Below, piece after piece: positions 25,979 to 60,200 of a stretch of 64,000 bases of DNA. Each line of letters begins with the position of its first letter. Within the stretch, counting starts at the first letter, position 1. This DNA is from Paralvinella palmiformis (taxonomy: Eukaryota > Annelida > Polychaeta > Terebellida > Alvinellidae): contig JAODUP010000854.1 in NCBI GenBank assembly GCA_025642065.1, positions 1 to 64,000 of the forward strand. The letters run 5' to 3'. Under the pieces are notes generated by a model. That model saw only the letters and a list, made by a program, of their open reading frames with translations. It did not search any database and was not told where the DNA came from. The position numbers and the translations under genes were made by a program.

Positions 25979-26027
25979 TAGCGAGATCCGGGACGCGGCC
26001 AGCTCGGCCGTCCGGCCCTCCCGGATC
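25979..26027. repeat. GC-rich perfect inverted repeat (hairpin)
   Basis: A 12-bp arm cgagatccggga and its exact complement tcccggatctcg flank a GC-rich loop of about 25 bases. It is conspicuous in an AT-rich region. Confidence 0.75.
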
Positions 26028-26199
26028 TCGGCCTTAGCTAAGTTCTCTCTTTCAAAAGTCAAAACTCATGTGGTCTCGAATCTACTTTATTCCTCTACTC
26101 AAAACTGTACAAAAACCTTCCACTCCAGCACCAGAACCCCTAGAACTACTCCTCCTCTCTCTACCCAATTCTACAAAAATCCAGATATATATATAGGGA

Positions 26200-26690
26200 A
26201 TTGTCCCCCTCAGCACCGTCAGCGTTGTTGTCCGGTAGACCCCGCATGGTCACCTGGTCCAATCACCGCTGACTTGGCTGAGCCGAGAACAATCCCCCAC
26301 TAAAAACCCTCCCACACATACAAACCGGTATATAAAGGGGAAACCCCCCCCCCAACACAATCAACGTGTTGTCCAGTGGAGACTCGCATGTCCCTTGATC
26401 CAATCTCCGCTGACATTACAAACATTCACTAACAAAGCTTTCACACATTCAACCACACACCACGAAAACATCAATAGAGTACAAACCCCGCGGCTACGAC
26501 AGCTACTCCCGTGCGATCCCAACAACCGGCTGGCCACAATCCCCAAGAGGCACGAAACGAGTGACCACCGACTTCTTTCGCACATCAATAAATCGGAGAT
26601 CTATGGTTTCACACCCACTTGACCTCACAATTGGTCGGCCACAAACCGTTAAGTGGCACGCACGGGCGATCACTAATTATCCATAACGTA
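26200..26690. repeat. C-rich repeat cluster with tandem near-copies
   Basis: The segment gtccggtagaccccgcatgg...ccgctgac (near 26231) recurs in altered form about 142 bp on. A second pair (near 26530 and 26635) shares gccacaa...ggcacg. Likely a duplicated LTR- or MITE-like unit; type unknown. Confidence 0.45.
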
Positions 26691-26792
26691 AATTAATTCG
26701 ATAATCGGCCATGACTTTACAAAGGTCTTAATTTTGATTAAGATACCACATAAATCCGTTTGAGAACCAGATAATTACTATATGTATAGTAA

Positions 26793-27121
26793 GATGATGA
26801 TGATTGTTTGTACGGCCACTTTTGTACACATGGTAGGCTAAATTGGCGGAGCGACCCCCAAAGGTAATGAATCCATTGACTCAAAGTGTTAAGATCTATA
26901 TACATTTATTCTGTACATCTATAAATCTATATACACATAAACCTGTCACAACCTATCATATATGCCAAATACATTCATCCATGAGGCTATATTTAGCCGC
27001 AAATATATGGAAAAATAGCTAAACATGAAACACCCTTCAGATATGCCCACGCCGAGATTCGAACTCAGGTGGTAGTGATCTATGGTGTAACACGCTACCA
27101 ACTAGACCACAGAGGCGCCCA
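26793..27121 (-). mobile_element. Full-length tRNA-derived SINE
   Basis: On the minus strand it begins gggcgcctctgtggtctagt (A box) with B box gagttcgaatctc, then a body of about 200 bp, the gcctaccatgtgtacaaaag core and an (ATC)n tail. This is the most complete copy of the SINE family seen here. Confidence 0.8.
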
Positions 27122-27227
27122 AAGTATAGTAAACCAGATGGTGGAATTATTAAACGGCATAACATTAAATACTGAAGTCTACATGGCCTTAAACCCCTGT
27201 GATAAATGTGATGATATTTAAGGTATC

Positions 27228-27320
27228 CGGACATTTAGCCAACGGACAGTTAGCCAACGGACAGTTAGCCAACGGACAGTTAGCCAACGGACATTTAGAC
27301 AACGGACATTTAGACAATAT
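27228..27320. repeat. 15-bp tandem repeat in the left foldback arm
   Basis: About six copies of cggacagttagccaa or cggacatttagacaa. Confidence 0.9.
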
Positions 27321-27877
27321 TTTCCGGGGGGGGGGACTTTAGCCAACATTCAATTTTTTTAAATCTTACATATACATGTATATTGTTATATTTTTGAGTT
27401 TGTGCATGCTCTGTAAATATTATGCATAAATATAAATAATGATATACAACATGCAATATGTCAGGGTTCGGAGGGATTTTTACACAGACTTTATTAACAC
27501 CGTTAATTAACGGTTATTAACGCCACGTAAAAATTAAATTTACAGTTTTTTACACTGACATCTACTACAGCATGGCTGTAATACATTTGAGTTAACAATA
27601 ATTGAGTTTACAGACTTATCCACATTATGATAATCCAATATCCAGTCTAGTTGACCCCTTCACTAACTACTTAATTATATCTGACATGCGGGTTATTACT
27701 ACTTGTATATACACGGTAGATAATATACTAGTCTCAGATAACCCTCTATCCAATGTTGATACTTACATGTATTGTAATGTTTTTAAGAAGTTACTTCATA
27801 ACCCAGGTGACATATCATACTGTTAAAAGTGTCCATCTTTCCGTACTGCTTTCCTGTCAGTGGTGGAGGAGGAATTT

Positions 27878-28492
27878 TCTCGGGTGTCGGACAGTTGCTC
27901 ACCCGGACAGTTGCTCACCGGACAGTTGCTCACCCGGACACTTGCTCACCAAGCAAATAAAAAAAGTGGACACTTGCTTACCCGTCAATATTTTTGAGAA
28001 AAAAATACACATAATAGACCCATTGCATGATAACGTCACAAACCAAAACAAACCAGGTGCGCTTTGCATTGTGGGATTTATAGGGGTCCGCTGAGCGATA
28101 ATACCGTGATAATCCCGCCATTTTAACCTTAAACGTCAATGTTCTGAATCTGTCATAATCGTGCCAAAAACTGACTCCTGCGTATTATCGCTCATCGGAC
28201 CCCCTATAAATCAGACAATGCAAAGCGCGGCTGGTTTGTTTTGGTTTGTGACGTCATCATGCTTCAGGCTTATTATATTAATAAAATAATCTCATTAAAA
28301 TAATCATTATTTAATTTCAACTATTAAGCAGGGTTAGCAGGTTTAACCCCACCCTCTGCCTTAAAAACGGGGTTAACCCGGGTTGAGATAAACTCCCTAA
28401 AGTGGGTTAAAGCGCGGGTTAAACTAACATTCAAGCTTTTTCAGGAATTAGATGTAAATTTAAAAGGCCAAAGTCTTTTATTTAGTTTTGAA

Positions 28493-28534
<42 letters not shown>

Positions 28535-28783
28535 CTATTTAGTTATATAACAATTTGATATGGTCCACTGGTTATAAGAATTATATAATATTTATCACGC
28601 TGAAGTTTAATGCCCTAATAATTGGTAATATTCATCCCAATAATTTTATAGGTAATATAATACTAAAAATATATTTTTAAATAAAAAATCATTTAATTAT
28701 TTTATTACAAATTCCCTTTTTCATTTGCTTGGTGAGCAACTGTCCGGTGAGCAACTGTCCGAGTGAGCAAGTGTCCGTACTCC
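27878..28783. mobile_element. Inner foldback-like element with 15-bp repeat arms
   Basis: The left arm repeats cggacagttgctcacc four times and ends caccaagcaaataaaa. The right arm (28705-28783) is the complement, starting near ttcatttgcttggtgagcaa. The repeat word resembles that of the outer element (cggacagtt shared), so the two may be related families. Confidence 0.7.
28025..28262. mobile_element. MITE with long terminal inverted repeats
   Basis: Arms of about 80 bp: gcatgataacgtcacaaac at the left and its near complement ending gtcatcatgc at the right, both containing gcgctttgcattgt and a gagcgataatac block. No coding content. Confidence 0.78.
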
Positions 28784-29059
28784 GGTTTCTCAACCACTCC
28801 AACATAGAGCCTGGGGATTCTCCACGAAGAACAAAACAAACAAACATAGTGTTAAAATGTGATTTCATACAATGAATTGAATAAAATTCAATTACATACA
28901 CTACGACGCTTGAATATAACAGCTGTGGACTATATGTAACATCCGTAATTACATTTTGTGTGTGTTACATTCGTACAATGAATTACAAAAATACAATTAC
29001 ATACACTATTTTGTATTTATTGAAACAACTATATTTATAGTGAAATTTCACATAAACAT

Positions 29060-29156
29060 AATCGAAAATTGCAAATAATGGCTAAATGTCCGTTGACTAA
29101 ATCTCCGTTGGCTAAGTGTCCGTTGACTAAATCTCCGTTGGCTAAATATCCCGGAT
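29060..29156. repeat. Additional block of the outer 15-bp repeat, inverted
   Basis: Five copies of ctccgttggctaaat/gtccgttgactaaat, in the same orientation as the right foldback arm. It may be the end of another element of the family. Confidence 0.75.
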
Positions 29157-29869
29157 TCGATCGTATCAGTACTTAATTGATAACTCTAAAGATAATTTGC
29201 TTCTAATTAACTTAGTATTATCTTTTCATATCGGTGCGTGGTCACTTATATAAATCTAACCCTATCTCGTCTGGATTTCATGTCACCGTTTTATCGTTCG
29301 GTAACTATTCCTAGCAAAATGATGCGTGGCGCTTGCTGCATCGCGCTGCGTGATTTTCCGGGAACTGTGCGAAGCCTACCTATCAACGGTTCACTAAACG
29401 CTAAGGGCTTGGTAATAGCTGAGGTTTACAAAAAAAGGGCAAATCGGTATACTTTACAACATGTATACCAAACGCTGGTTGATTGGCCAACTTATCTGTC
29501 ACGTGACCCATGTCATTGCCTCAATTATTCCATACTTTGCTATCCACCAGATGCGTTATCTCATCGTAAAGCTAATCAGAGTTTATCTACAGCGGCTTTC
29601 TTCACGTAAGCTGATTGAATAAATAATAACGTATTATTAACAGGAGCGACTTCTGATTGTAACAAAGATTTCTTATTGTGTGTTATGGGATTAATTTACG
29701 CAGAATCTCTGGACCAGTGCCATCTCGGTTGAAAGACGGCATACAATATACGCGTAGTTCAAATTTGTTTTCGGACAATGAATGCCTAATGGACATATAA
29801 GCGTTATAGAAGAAACACTCGGCGTCATCGATATTTATTGTTTCCTGGAACGGGACTTTGACTTTGTTG

Positions 29870-30232
29870 TTCGGGGACAATCCCCAGGCTGTCGCTTATT
29901 CGGCACAGTCTCTATGTTGGAGTGGTTGATAAATCTCTTCCTCCACCCCCACCCACAGGGGAGCAGTACGGAAAGATGGAGCCTAAATACCCCGAGGGTG
30001 ATCACTGCCAGAGTGTTTTACGTCCTCAGGTTTTTTTTTACATCCCCCTTTATTTTAAATAATTCAGTGGAGACGGCAGTGCCATTTAACGTGGTCAGCC
30101 ACCTACGATGTTGTGAGCCGGGAAATTAATCTCTGGAAAAGTTTCGACCTCTTACGGGGTTCGAACCTGTGACCGTTGGCATCAAGTGCCAGGTGCTTAA
30201 CCGCTAGGCCACCGGAGCTCACCCTGGAACGG
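29870..30232 (-). mobile_element. tRNA-derived SINE, second family
   Basis: The minus-strand head ggtgagctccggtggcctag with cggttaagcacctgg (A box region) and B box caggttcgaaccccg lies at 30150-30232. The body extends to about 29870. A tRNA-like head without a foldable complete tRNA, attached to a repeated body, marks a SINE. Confidence 0.68.
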
Positions 30233-30269
30233 GAGAACTGGACGCTGTTACTTATGTAAGTGCGATAGA

Positions 30270-30550
30270 TATAGGGCCGTCTTAACGCATGTGCACAACG
30301 GGCACCTGGCACGGGGGGGGGACCAAGCATAGGTGCCCCACATAGGGACACCACAAGCACAGGGGCCCATGCTAAGTTGTGTATGTTAAGCACACTTAAA
30401 TAAGCCTACACAGGGCCGTCTTAACGTATGGGTGCCCCACGAGTAAAAGGATCCTCTGCTGATCTATGTGCACGTATGTCGTAACTTGCTGTGAGTTGTT
30501 GTGTAGGTAGGGGCCCCGGTGCACAGTTTCGCCTCGGGGCCTATTATGCT
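30270..30550. repeat. Two near-copies of a GGGCCGTCTTAACG-type repeat
   Basis: agggccgtcttaacgcatg at 30272 and cagggccgtcttaacgtatg at 30411 start similar GC-rich blocks with ggggccc words and G tracts. Probably MITE-like. Confidence 0.5.
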
Positions 30551-31490
30551 ATTAGGACGTCACCGAGTAGATGGAATGCTCTTCCGTCGAATATAGCCTC
30601 ATTCGTATTGATTGACAGTTAAGTGAAAATCCGGTTTAGCAAGGTGGTCATTTTTATCTACAAATGTACTGGGTTTAAGAAATTTTCATCTATTTTAATT
30701 CCATGTGATAACGATACTTGCTTCATCAAAATTTAAACTATTGGAGACCCAAAGCGAGTCGCATGACGCTTTGCAGAGATACATCTACCGTACAGTGGAT
30801 CATTTACTTGAAGCTACTTCTACTGAAGCCATACAAGTTTCATACTCGTTCTCTATATCACGATGTGATGTACTTCATGCCTCCTAATATTTAAAAGTTA
30901 TCATGCTTTTTTATTATTTATGTTCCAAAATGATGGCCAAATTGGGATATTTCTTTACCTGCAACAAATAGTTTTTAGTATTTTCTTATCATTACATCGT
31001 ATCAATACAATATCCCTTATTGCAAGCTTGCTACATGATAATACAAAGAATGTATACGTAGTAACGTAGTCGATACAAAGATCAATAAACTTATGCGATC
31101 AATAAACTGCTGTACCTATCACGATAGATTATTTTCATTGTACCATACGAAATGTTTTGAGTAAAGAAGAAACAGATTATGTTGCTCCGAACCAAAATGC
31201 AGTATATAATAATAATAATAATATTTTATACATCGTCTTTAATATGAATAACTTTTATATGTTATACTGAAAACATAATTCAAACATGTTTTGACTAACA
31301 GAATACAAACATATTTGATACAAATATACGGTGGTTGAGTCGGCTAGAATATTATCTCACTACATTTCTCACTAACATGGAAAATAGATATAACTAAATA
31401 ATACCTTCATGCATAGATTCTGTGTCTCCGTGTCTGTGAAGTGACGCCGATTAATCTGCCGAGAGTTGAATTGTTGCGATTGACGTTTCT
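30551..31490. other. No recognisable gene
   Basis: AT-rich, with a short (AAT)n run near 31207. Interior of the outer foldback-like element. Confidence 0.35.
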
Positions 31491-31499
31491 TCTGACATT

Positions 31500-31715
31500 C
31501 ACAAAACTCGTGAGCACCTCAGTAGTGCAAAGGTTAGAGCGTTATGTGTAATGCTCTAGGTTTTGAGTTCGAATCGGACCCAAGTCTTCATTTGTGAGAT
31601 ATTTCCTGGGGAGTCGCCGCTCAACGATTAATCCTAAATGTATCAATACCGATTCTTTAAAAAAAACAGTCACGCACTCACACAATCACTCACTCATTAA
31701 CTCACTCAGTCCAAA
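31500..31715 (+). mobile_element. tRNA-derived SINE with CACT tail
   Basis: A head-like cctcagtagtgcaaaggtta and B-box-like gttttgagttcgaatcgg are followed by a body and a cactcactcattaactcact tail. Confidence 0.55.
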
Positions 31716-31747
31716 ATACTAGTGACTATCAGGCTAAAGGGGAAGTG

Positions 31748-31831
31748 TCTAAATAGGGCCTGAGATCAATAGGTGTCTGGATAGGACCGGAGATCAACAG
31801 GTGTATGGATAGGACTCGAGATCAATATACA
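31748..31831. repeat. 28-bp tandem repeat, three units
   Basis: Three diverged units beginning gtgtctaaataggg, gtgtctggatagga and gtgtatggatagga, each ending gagatcaa and two or three more bases. Confidence 0.8.
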
Positions 31832-32402
31832 TGTAGATGTAAGATGAACATTTTGAATGTTGCCTAAATGTCCCCCCCCCCCTGCAAATATTGGCTAAAT
31901 GTCCGTTGGCTGAATGTCCGTTGGCTAAATCTCCGTTGGCTAAGTGTCCGTTGGCTAAATGTCTGTTGGCTAAATGTCTGGATACCGTTTTTTAGACAGG
32001 GAAGATGAACATACGTAATGAGGGGCCCCAAATTCTATTAACCCAGGGACCTTTTAAGGCCTAAATCTTCCCCTATTTGACACTGGAATTTATAAGGCGC
32101 AATAGATAGGGCGTGATAGGAAATACCCATACAAAGAGTCGGCAATACTAATACACGTGGCTGGTCATATTCAAGCTCAGCACAACGTATGTGGTATCTA
32201 ATGGGCGTGGTACCAATTGTCTGTATACCGATAAACATAATAAATTAACAAAATAATCCACGATCCAACCACCTTAAAGGGCTCTTCGTTAACCATCCTA
32301 TTCTACTTTAAGGAAAGAAGTGCATTTCAGAAACAGTTTGCACGAGCCTGGAAAAATTATAACAGGGGCTTATGTTGGGCCCATTTTAAGTATACGAGTG
32401 AC

Positions 32403-32404
<2 letters not shown>

Positions 32405-32481
<77 letters not shown>
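32405..32481. repeat. (AT)n microsatellite
   Basis: An uninterrupted TA dinucleotide run of about 77 bp. Confidence 0.97.
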
Positions 32482-32484
<3 letters not shown>

Positions 32485-33400
32485 CAGTGTGTGCTCGGGC
32501 GTGTGTGTATGTGCATGCGCGTGTGTGAACTATTAATATTTGCTATTTACTTCAGTGTATTGTTGCTTTAAACCTATTCACAAAATAACAAGATATCCAT
32601 AGGAGAGCCCTAGCTTGGGCTGATGTTTGTGGCTCGAAACCTCACCCGCCCCACATTGAAATGGCTCTTAAATTATTAATATCCGGCATGTGAAATTTAG
32701 CTAATGTTAAAAATAATTTCGACATTAACTGAAGCCTGGATTGATTAATTAAGGAAGTAATAAAAATGTAATTTAAGATAATCTGTTATGCTATTGTAAA
32801 TTTGCTCGAAAAAAAGTTTCGGTCAATGACAACACAATATTGTATGACGAACTATTGTGATAATGATAGTAGATTTATTAATAGTGGCTTTGTTTCCTAC
32901 GACATAAGTTTACTTTAATGTATACTCTTAATGATAGCGATGAAAAAATATATATATTTAGTGTAAACCCTAGAAGATTTACTACCGCTATACCGGTTAT
33001 GTGGACTCAAGCTCCGATGAAGAATCAGATACAGGTAAATACACTTATAAACTGCAAATATTTATATGTGTACATTCAAAGTAATAATAATAATAATATT
33101 TTCATTATATAAATATATTTTATTGTAAACTACAAAATGAAACTTTTTGAGATAAAAGTGTATTTTTTTAGTGATATTCACTTTTGTGGTTAGTGTTTTA
33201 AGTTTATTTACAGCTATAAGCGCATTTCTGACAGGATTGGGTGTATTAAATTAGCGCTGCAATGTTTGAAATAGAAACCCAATAAATTAGAATAAAGGAG
33301 CATGCATGGTGTACCTTATTTTTCAATTTAGATTTTGCTCAAAGCCTTATCATAAAATCCCTTCATAATGTTTTACATTGTTTGCAGAACGTCCACATGA
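32482..33400. other. No recognisable gene
   Basis: AT-rich. A short acidic reading (DSSSDEESDT) before a GT at 33034 could be a stray exon or transposon piece but is unsupported. Confidence 0.3.
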
Positions 33401-33415
33401 CCAAAATGTATGGTG

Positions 33416-33710
33416 TAGGTCCAAATCGGCCGAGCTAGGAAATCGGTCGCTCGGCTGCCTTTCGTGTTGTCTGTTCTGTGCTTCTTTGTTTCAGCAATGA
33501 CTTCGGCGATTTCCTTCCACGATGGAGTTCAGCATTATTATATTAATAATTATCACTTAATTACCATTCATATTACCTTATTATTTATGCCATTTTTGGA
33601 ATGTATAGGAACCGGGCGTGGCGGCGCGTGGCTGCCTTTAAAGGTTATGCAGGTGGCCGTATTGGTCATAGTGTGGCCGATTTAGTAGCGCGGCCGATTT
33701 GGACTGAGAC
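33416..33710. mobile_element. MITE with imperfect terminal inverted repeats
   Basis: The left end ggtccaaatcggccgagcta and the complement of the right end agtccaaatcggccgcgcta share about 22 of 27 bases. The interior is non-coding. Confidence 0.62.
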
Positions 33711-56398
<22,688 letters not shown>

Positions 56399-56963
56399 TA
56401 GTCCATAAATACTTCTTTAAGGGGGAGAAGTGGTGATTGAGTGATTAAGATAAAAATAGGTATGGGTATATCTACCGAGTCCATGTATGCAAGGGTAACA
56501 CCGCTTGCATACAAGCGCGCGCGCACCGAGTAATGTATCGGTTGAAGTGCAACAATGTATTTGACATTCTCTCAATGTTATGTTATTGATAAGGAAATAC
56601 ACGTTGAGTATTGTTCAGACATTTAAACTGTCCCTATTATGAAGTTGTGCTCTAGGCGTCCAGCACCCATTTGCGTAGATGTTGATGAAATATTTGTTTG
56701 AATATAATGCTTACTAAACTCTCGAGTAATACTAACTGGTACTTCCGAGAATTCATGACTATTTAGCAGAACTGGAGTCAAGCTTAAATGCTTTATTATG
56801 TCATGATGATGTTGTCATTAATGGTACTGTTTTTGGTTTTATATTGTGGTGCGACTCTTTTTCGCTGTACCGTCCTTAGGAGTAACTGATTTCTCTATAC
56901 CAATTACCGCATCGTGACCAGGATTTGAATCTGTGTTTTTCTGATCACTTTTCATTCTGGTGT

Positions 56964-56969
56964 AATAAA
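56964..56969 (+). promoter_or_regulatory. Candidate poly(A) signal of the fused gene
   Basis: An AATAAA 566 bp past the domain 2 stop. No AATAAA was seen between the domain 1 junction donor (47699) and exon 2' (47949). Use of this signal is inference. Confidence 0.3.
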
Positions 56970-56989
56970 CAACCATTCCGAGTATGTGT

Positions 56990-56996
56990 TTGTGTG

Positions 56997-57030
<34 letters not shown>
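56990..57030. repeat. (TG)n microsatellite
   Basis: TG run with one cg interruption, directly abutting the MITE at 57034. Confidence 0.93.
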
Positions 57031-57033
<3 letters not shown>

Positions 57034-57034
<1 letters not shown>

Positions 57035-57299
57035 AGACATGGGGTCAATTCCAATTCCGGAATTGATTATTTAAAAAAATGGAATTGGAATTGATAAATT
57101 TTGAATTTACCATTTAATTTTTTAATTCAAAAATATTTGTTCCATGACAATCCTACTTGGAATATAACCTACTCATGATAAAAAGTAGTAGGCAAAAAAG
57201 AGTGGGTAAAAACGGAATTGGAATCAGAAAATTTTGAATTGGAATTGATAAATTTGATGCGGCATTGGAATTGACCAAATAGAATTGACCCCATGTCTG
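57034..57299. mobile_element. hAT-type MITE, 266 bp
   Basis: Perfect 18-bp terminal inverted repeats (cagacatggggtcaattc) and an 8-bp target duplication with one mismatch (gtgtgaaa / atgtgaaa). The interior consists of ggaattg and gataaatttg words. Confidence 0.88.
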
Positions 57300-60200
57300 A
57301 TGTGAAAACTGGTTGAGTGTGGTAAAATAATACATAATACAAATAATACAAATTATAAATCACAAGAAAGACATTATTTTGCAATCACGAAAGCAGCACA
57401 AGCTGTTGTGTGTGTCAGTGTGTGTGTGTGTGTCAGACATTTTTTAAACGCCGATTACACAGTCATTTATGTTGATGGCCACTCGATGTTTGGATGAGAC
57501 AGATAATACCAGTTGAGTTGGCATTCATCGCATCGATGGGCTTTATTTTAGGAGACAGAGGAAAGTTAAAACGGCGAGAGGGTGTGGGTGGAGATGAGAC
57601 TATATAATGCATTATACTAATATAGCGATCAGTTCGTAAACAGATCGTTGCCGTTATCGCACATTGCCAATACAGAGACAGAATGTCATCACCGAGTGTT
57701 AACGACCACGCCTTTTTGTACGGACGTCACCGTAAACACTGTTAGAGCGTTCATCGGTCTCCATGACAACCGAAAGTACCCAGCGTGAATAAATTCATTG
57801 TTTCATTAATTAAATGGTGTTTGGTGTGGACAGCAACACAGGCATTTTGCTATAGAGATTTATTTGATTTTAGGTACACAAATGATTATCGTTCACATCT
57901 GATACACGTAAAGCAGGTCGGCTGGTGGTTGATATTATATGAGGAAGAGCCAATCCGATATTATAAAATAGTCTGAATAATGTGTTTATCGATCATAGAG
58001 GAGGCATACGACTTGGGATATTTTGATTAAGGATACGAGATTGGGCTTAGCACAGCACGCGCATACACACGCACGCACGCACACACACCGGCGGCAAGGA
58101 GCAGGTTTGACAACCCCGCAGTAAGCACGGCACGCAGACATAACACGATAAGACATCGCACCTTGCAGGCAGCACACAATGGTAGTATATACACATGAAG
58201 TAACGGCACATCGTTTATAGATGCAGCATTCTATAATACTGAAAACATCAACGGTTGTAACATTAAAAGACCAATAACGTCGGCAAGGAACTAAAGACGT
58301 GTGTTGTTGATTATTATGGGCGACATCCCGTGCGAAGCGATGCAGCCACGCATCGAAGAGGGATATCTGACCTGGTGCACCGGGACCCGCAATTAAGTGG
58401 TTCGCGGACAGTCCTCCGGGGAGCGGTTGTGCATGAATAGGATCCGTGCAAAATTTGCCGAGCGCGTCCGCTGTACAAACCGATTAGAAACCCCACACGT
58501 ATCGATACTACGCTGTACACGTACATACTTTCGACCACTACCTGGCATATTTAATCGGTGCAAAATGTGTTCATCACCGTTGAACGTTTTATTGAACAAT
58601 CAACAAAGCCAGAGAATAAGGAGCCCACTAAACGGCAATTGTAGCAATTATAGACAGAGCTAGTCAAACGAACTTTACAACACGCACTAACTGTTATTAA
58701 AGCTACGCTCTTCGTTCTTTAAGAAGAAAAAAGACCAAAGATCAGTCACGTCTAGGAGCAGATAAATAAAGTTTCTACTAATTAATATACAGTGCATTAA
58801 AATTGTGTCCATTATTCATTTGCATTAAAAACACGAAATCGGTTCTGTTGATGGGAAACTGACGGCTAAAGACAGAGACCATGCAGTTAGTGATCGGTGA
58901 ACGAGAGGGAAAAAATATATATATATATATAGAGAGAAAAGACCTGTAATTCTAGATAATTAATCTAACAACAATAGTGTACACACTGAACATAACTGAT
59001 AATTCTTTCGACACTACTGTCGACCTGAGCATGGTTAACCTTTTTCTTCTTTAGCGAACCACTAATTTATCACGCGCGTCTGCTGCAGGAAGCAGGGATG
59101 GGCATTTCGACCAAGACCCGTAAATAAGAGACGTGAAGTAAACGTAAGATTCCCACTTACGGCACGACCCATGTTTTGAAATGGCGATGGTGCACGTTAA
59201 TGACGCAGAAACAATTATCTATAAAAGGTCACGACCTAGACAATAATATTCACGTTGAAACTAAAATTAGAGATCGTCGTTAGTACTAAGAATTTTGCAC
59301 GCACCCCTTCCAATCATAAAGAAACCTACGCCACAATACGTCAGCAGTGTGGCGAGTGGAGATTGGACAACGAAACAAGCCTTATTTATCTAATTCGTAT
59401 TGAACAAAATACTATATCTTTTTAATGAGTCTCAAAATACAATAATGAGGAATCAACCCTTGAAACATTGAAGATACGATCGAGTTAAATCTCGGAGATT
59501 TAACATTTTTACTTATTGTGAACGATCAGTGGACGTCTACGGTTTTCTCTCATTAGGTGCACTATCCGACGATTACACACCCTACACCCACATTTAGGTT
59601 TAATAGGTTAATCTTATTCTAGATCTTAGACGAGATCTCGTCGATACGATTAACAACACCTAATCCTCATTTTCATAACTACCAACATGAAAATACGCAA
59701 TGGATAAACGGAACACACCTCAGTGTCTACTGAAAGTGAAGCCACGGATTAAGTCAAATGAGATATCACAAATATGAACAGCGATCGTGCTACGTTAGCC
59801 GTAATGTGCCCGGTGAAGGCTTACAAACAAATACAGATGAAGCTAGCTCTGGCCACCCTGTACATGGAAAATCTTTGGGACTTACGTAAGACATGAGGAA
59901 GGTTATATTGGCAAGATGACAGTATTCTGCTTAAACAAATTCATACCGCATACACATCCATCCATAATGCACACACGCGCGCGCGTATATGCATGTCCAC
60001 GTACGGGTATATGCAAATGTTCTGAATACACGCACGCACATCAACACGGAAACGCCGAAGTGGGTTAAATGTAAAACATATAGCATAAGAATAAAGGTCA
60101 ATGCAAAATGTAGAAAGGCACAATTTAATGTTGTTATGGAATCCCTCTCACAGACACACACACACACACACAGATAATGTACCATGCATATAGAAGCCAG

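Larger units (their letters stand above)
27830..28850 (+). mobile_element. SINE body interrupted by an inner foldback-like element
   Basis: 27830-27877 and 28784-28850 are consecutive parts of the SINE body seen uninterrupted on the minus strand at 29870-29990. The intervening 27878-28783 is the insertion. Confidence 0.62.
27222..31986. mobile_element. Foldback-like element with tandem-repeat inverted termini
   Basis: The left arm (27222-27356) begins ggtatccggacatttagcc, continues as a 15-bp tandem repeat (agttagccaacggac) and ends with a poly-G tract and a ttagccaacattcaa block. The right arm (31848-31986) is its reverse complement in the same order, including the C tract. Long termini made of short tandem repeats are the hallmark of Foldback elements. 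No transposase is visible inside; the interior holds other repeats. Confidence 0.68.

Noticed and set aside
27037..27121. A minus-strand tRNA gene
   Set aside because: A and B boxes are present, but the sequence continues into the repeated SINE body and no proper cloverleaf 3' end is seen. The same holds for 30150-30232, 49595 and 55590.
29238..29609. 123-codon open frame
   Set aside because: No recognisable motif, splice context or similarity to the neighbouring elements.
32990..33034. Short acidic exon (DSSSDEESDT) with a following GT
   Set aside because: No acceptor, neighbouring exon or family could be assigned.
56400..58000. A third PGGT1B copy downstream
   Set aside because: No prenyltransferase motif was found after the stop at 56398.
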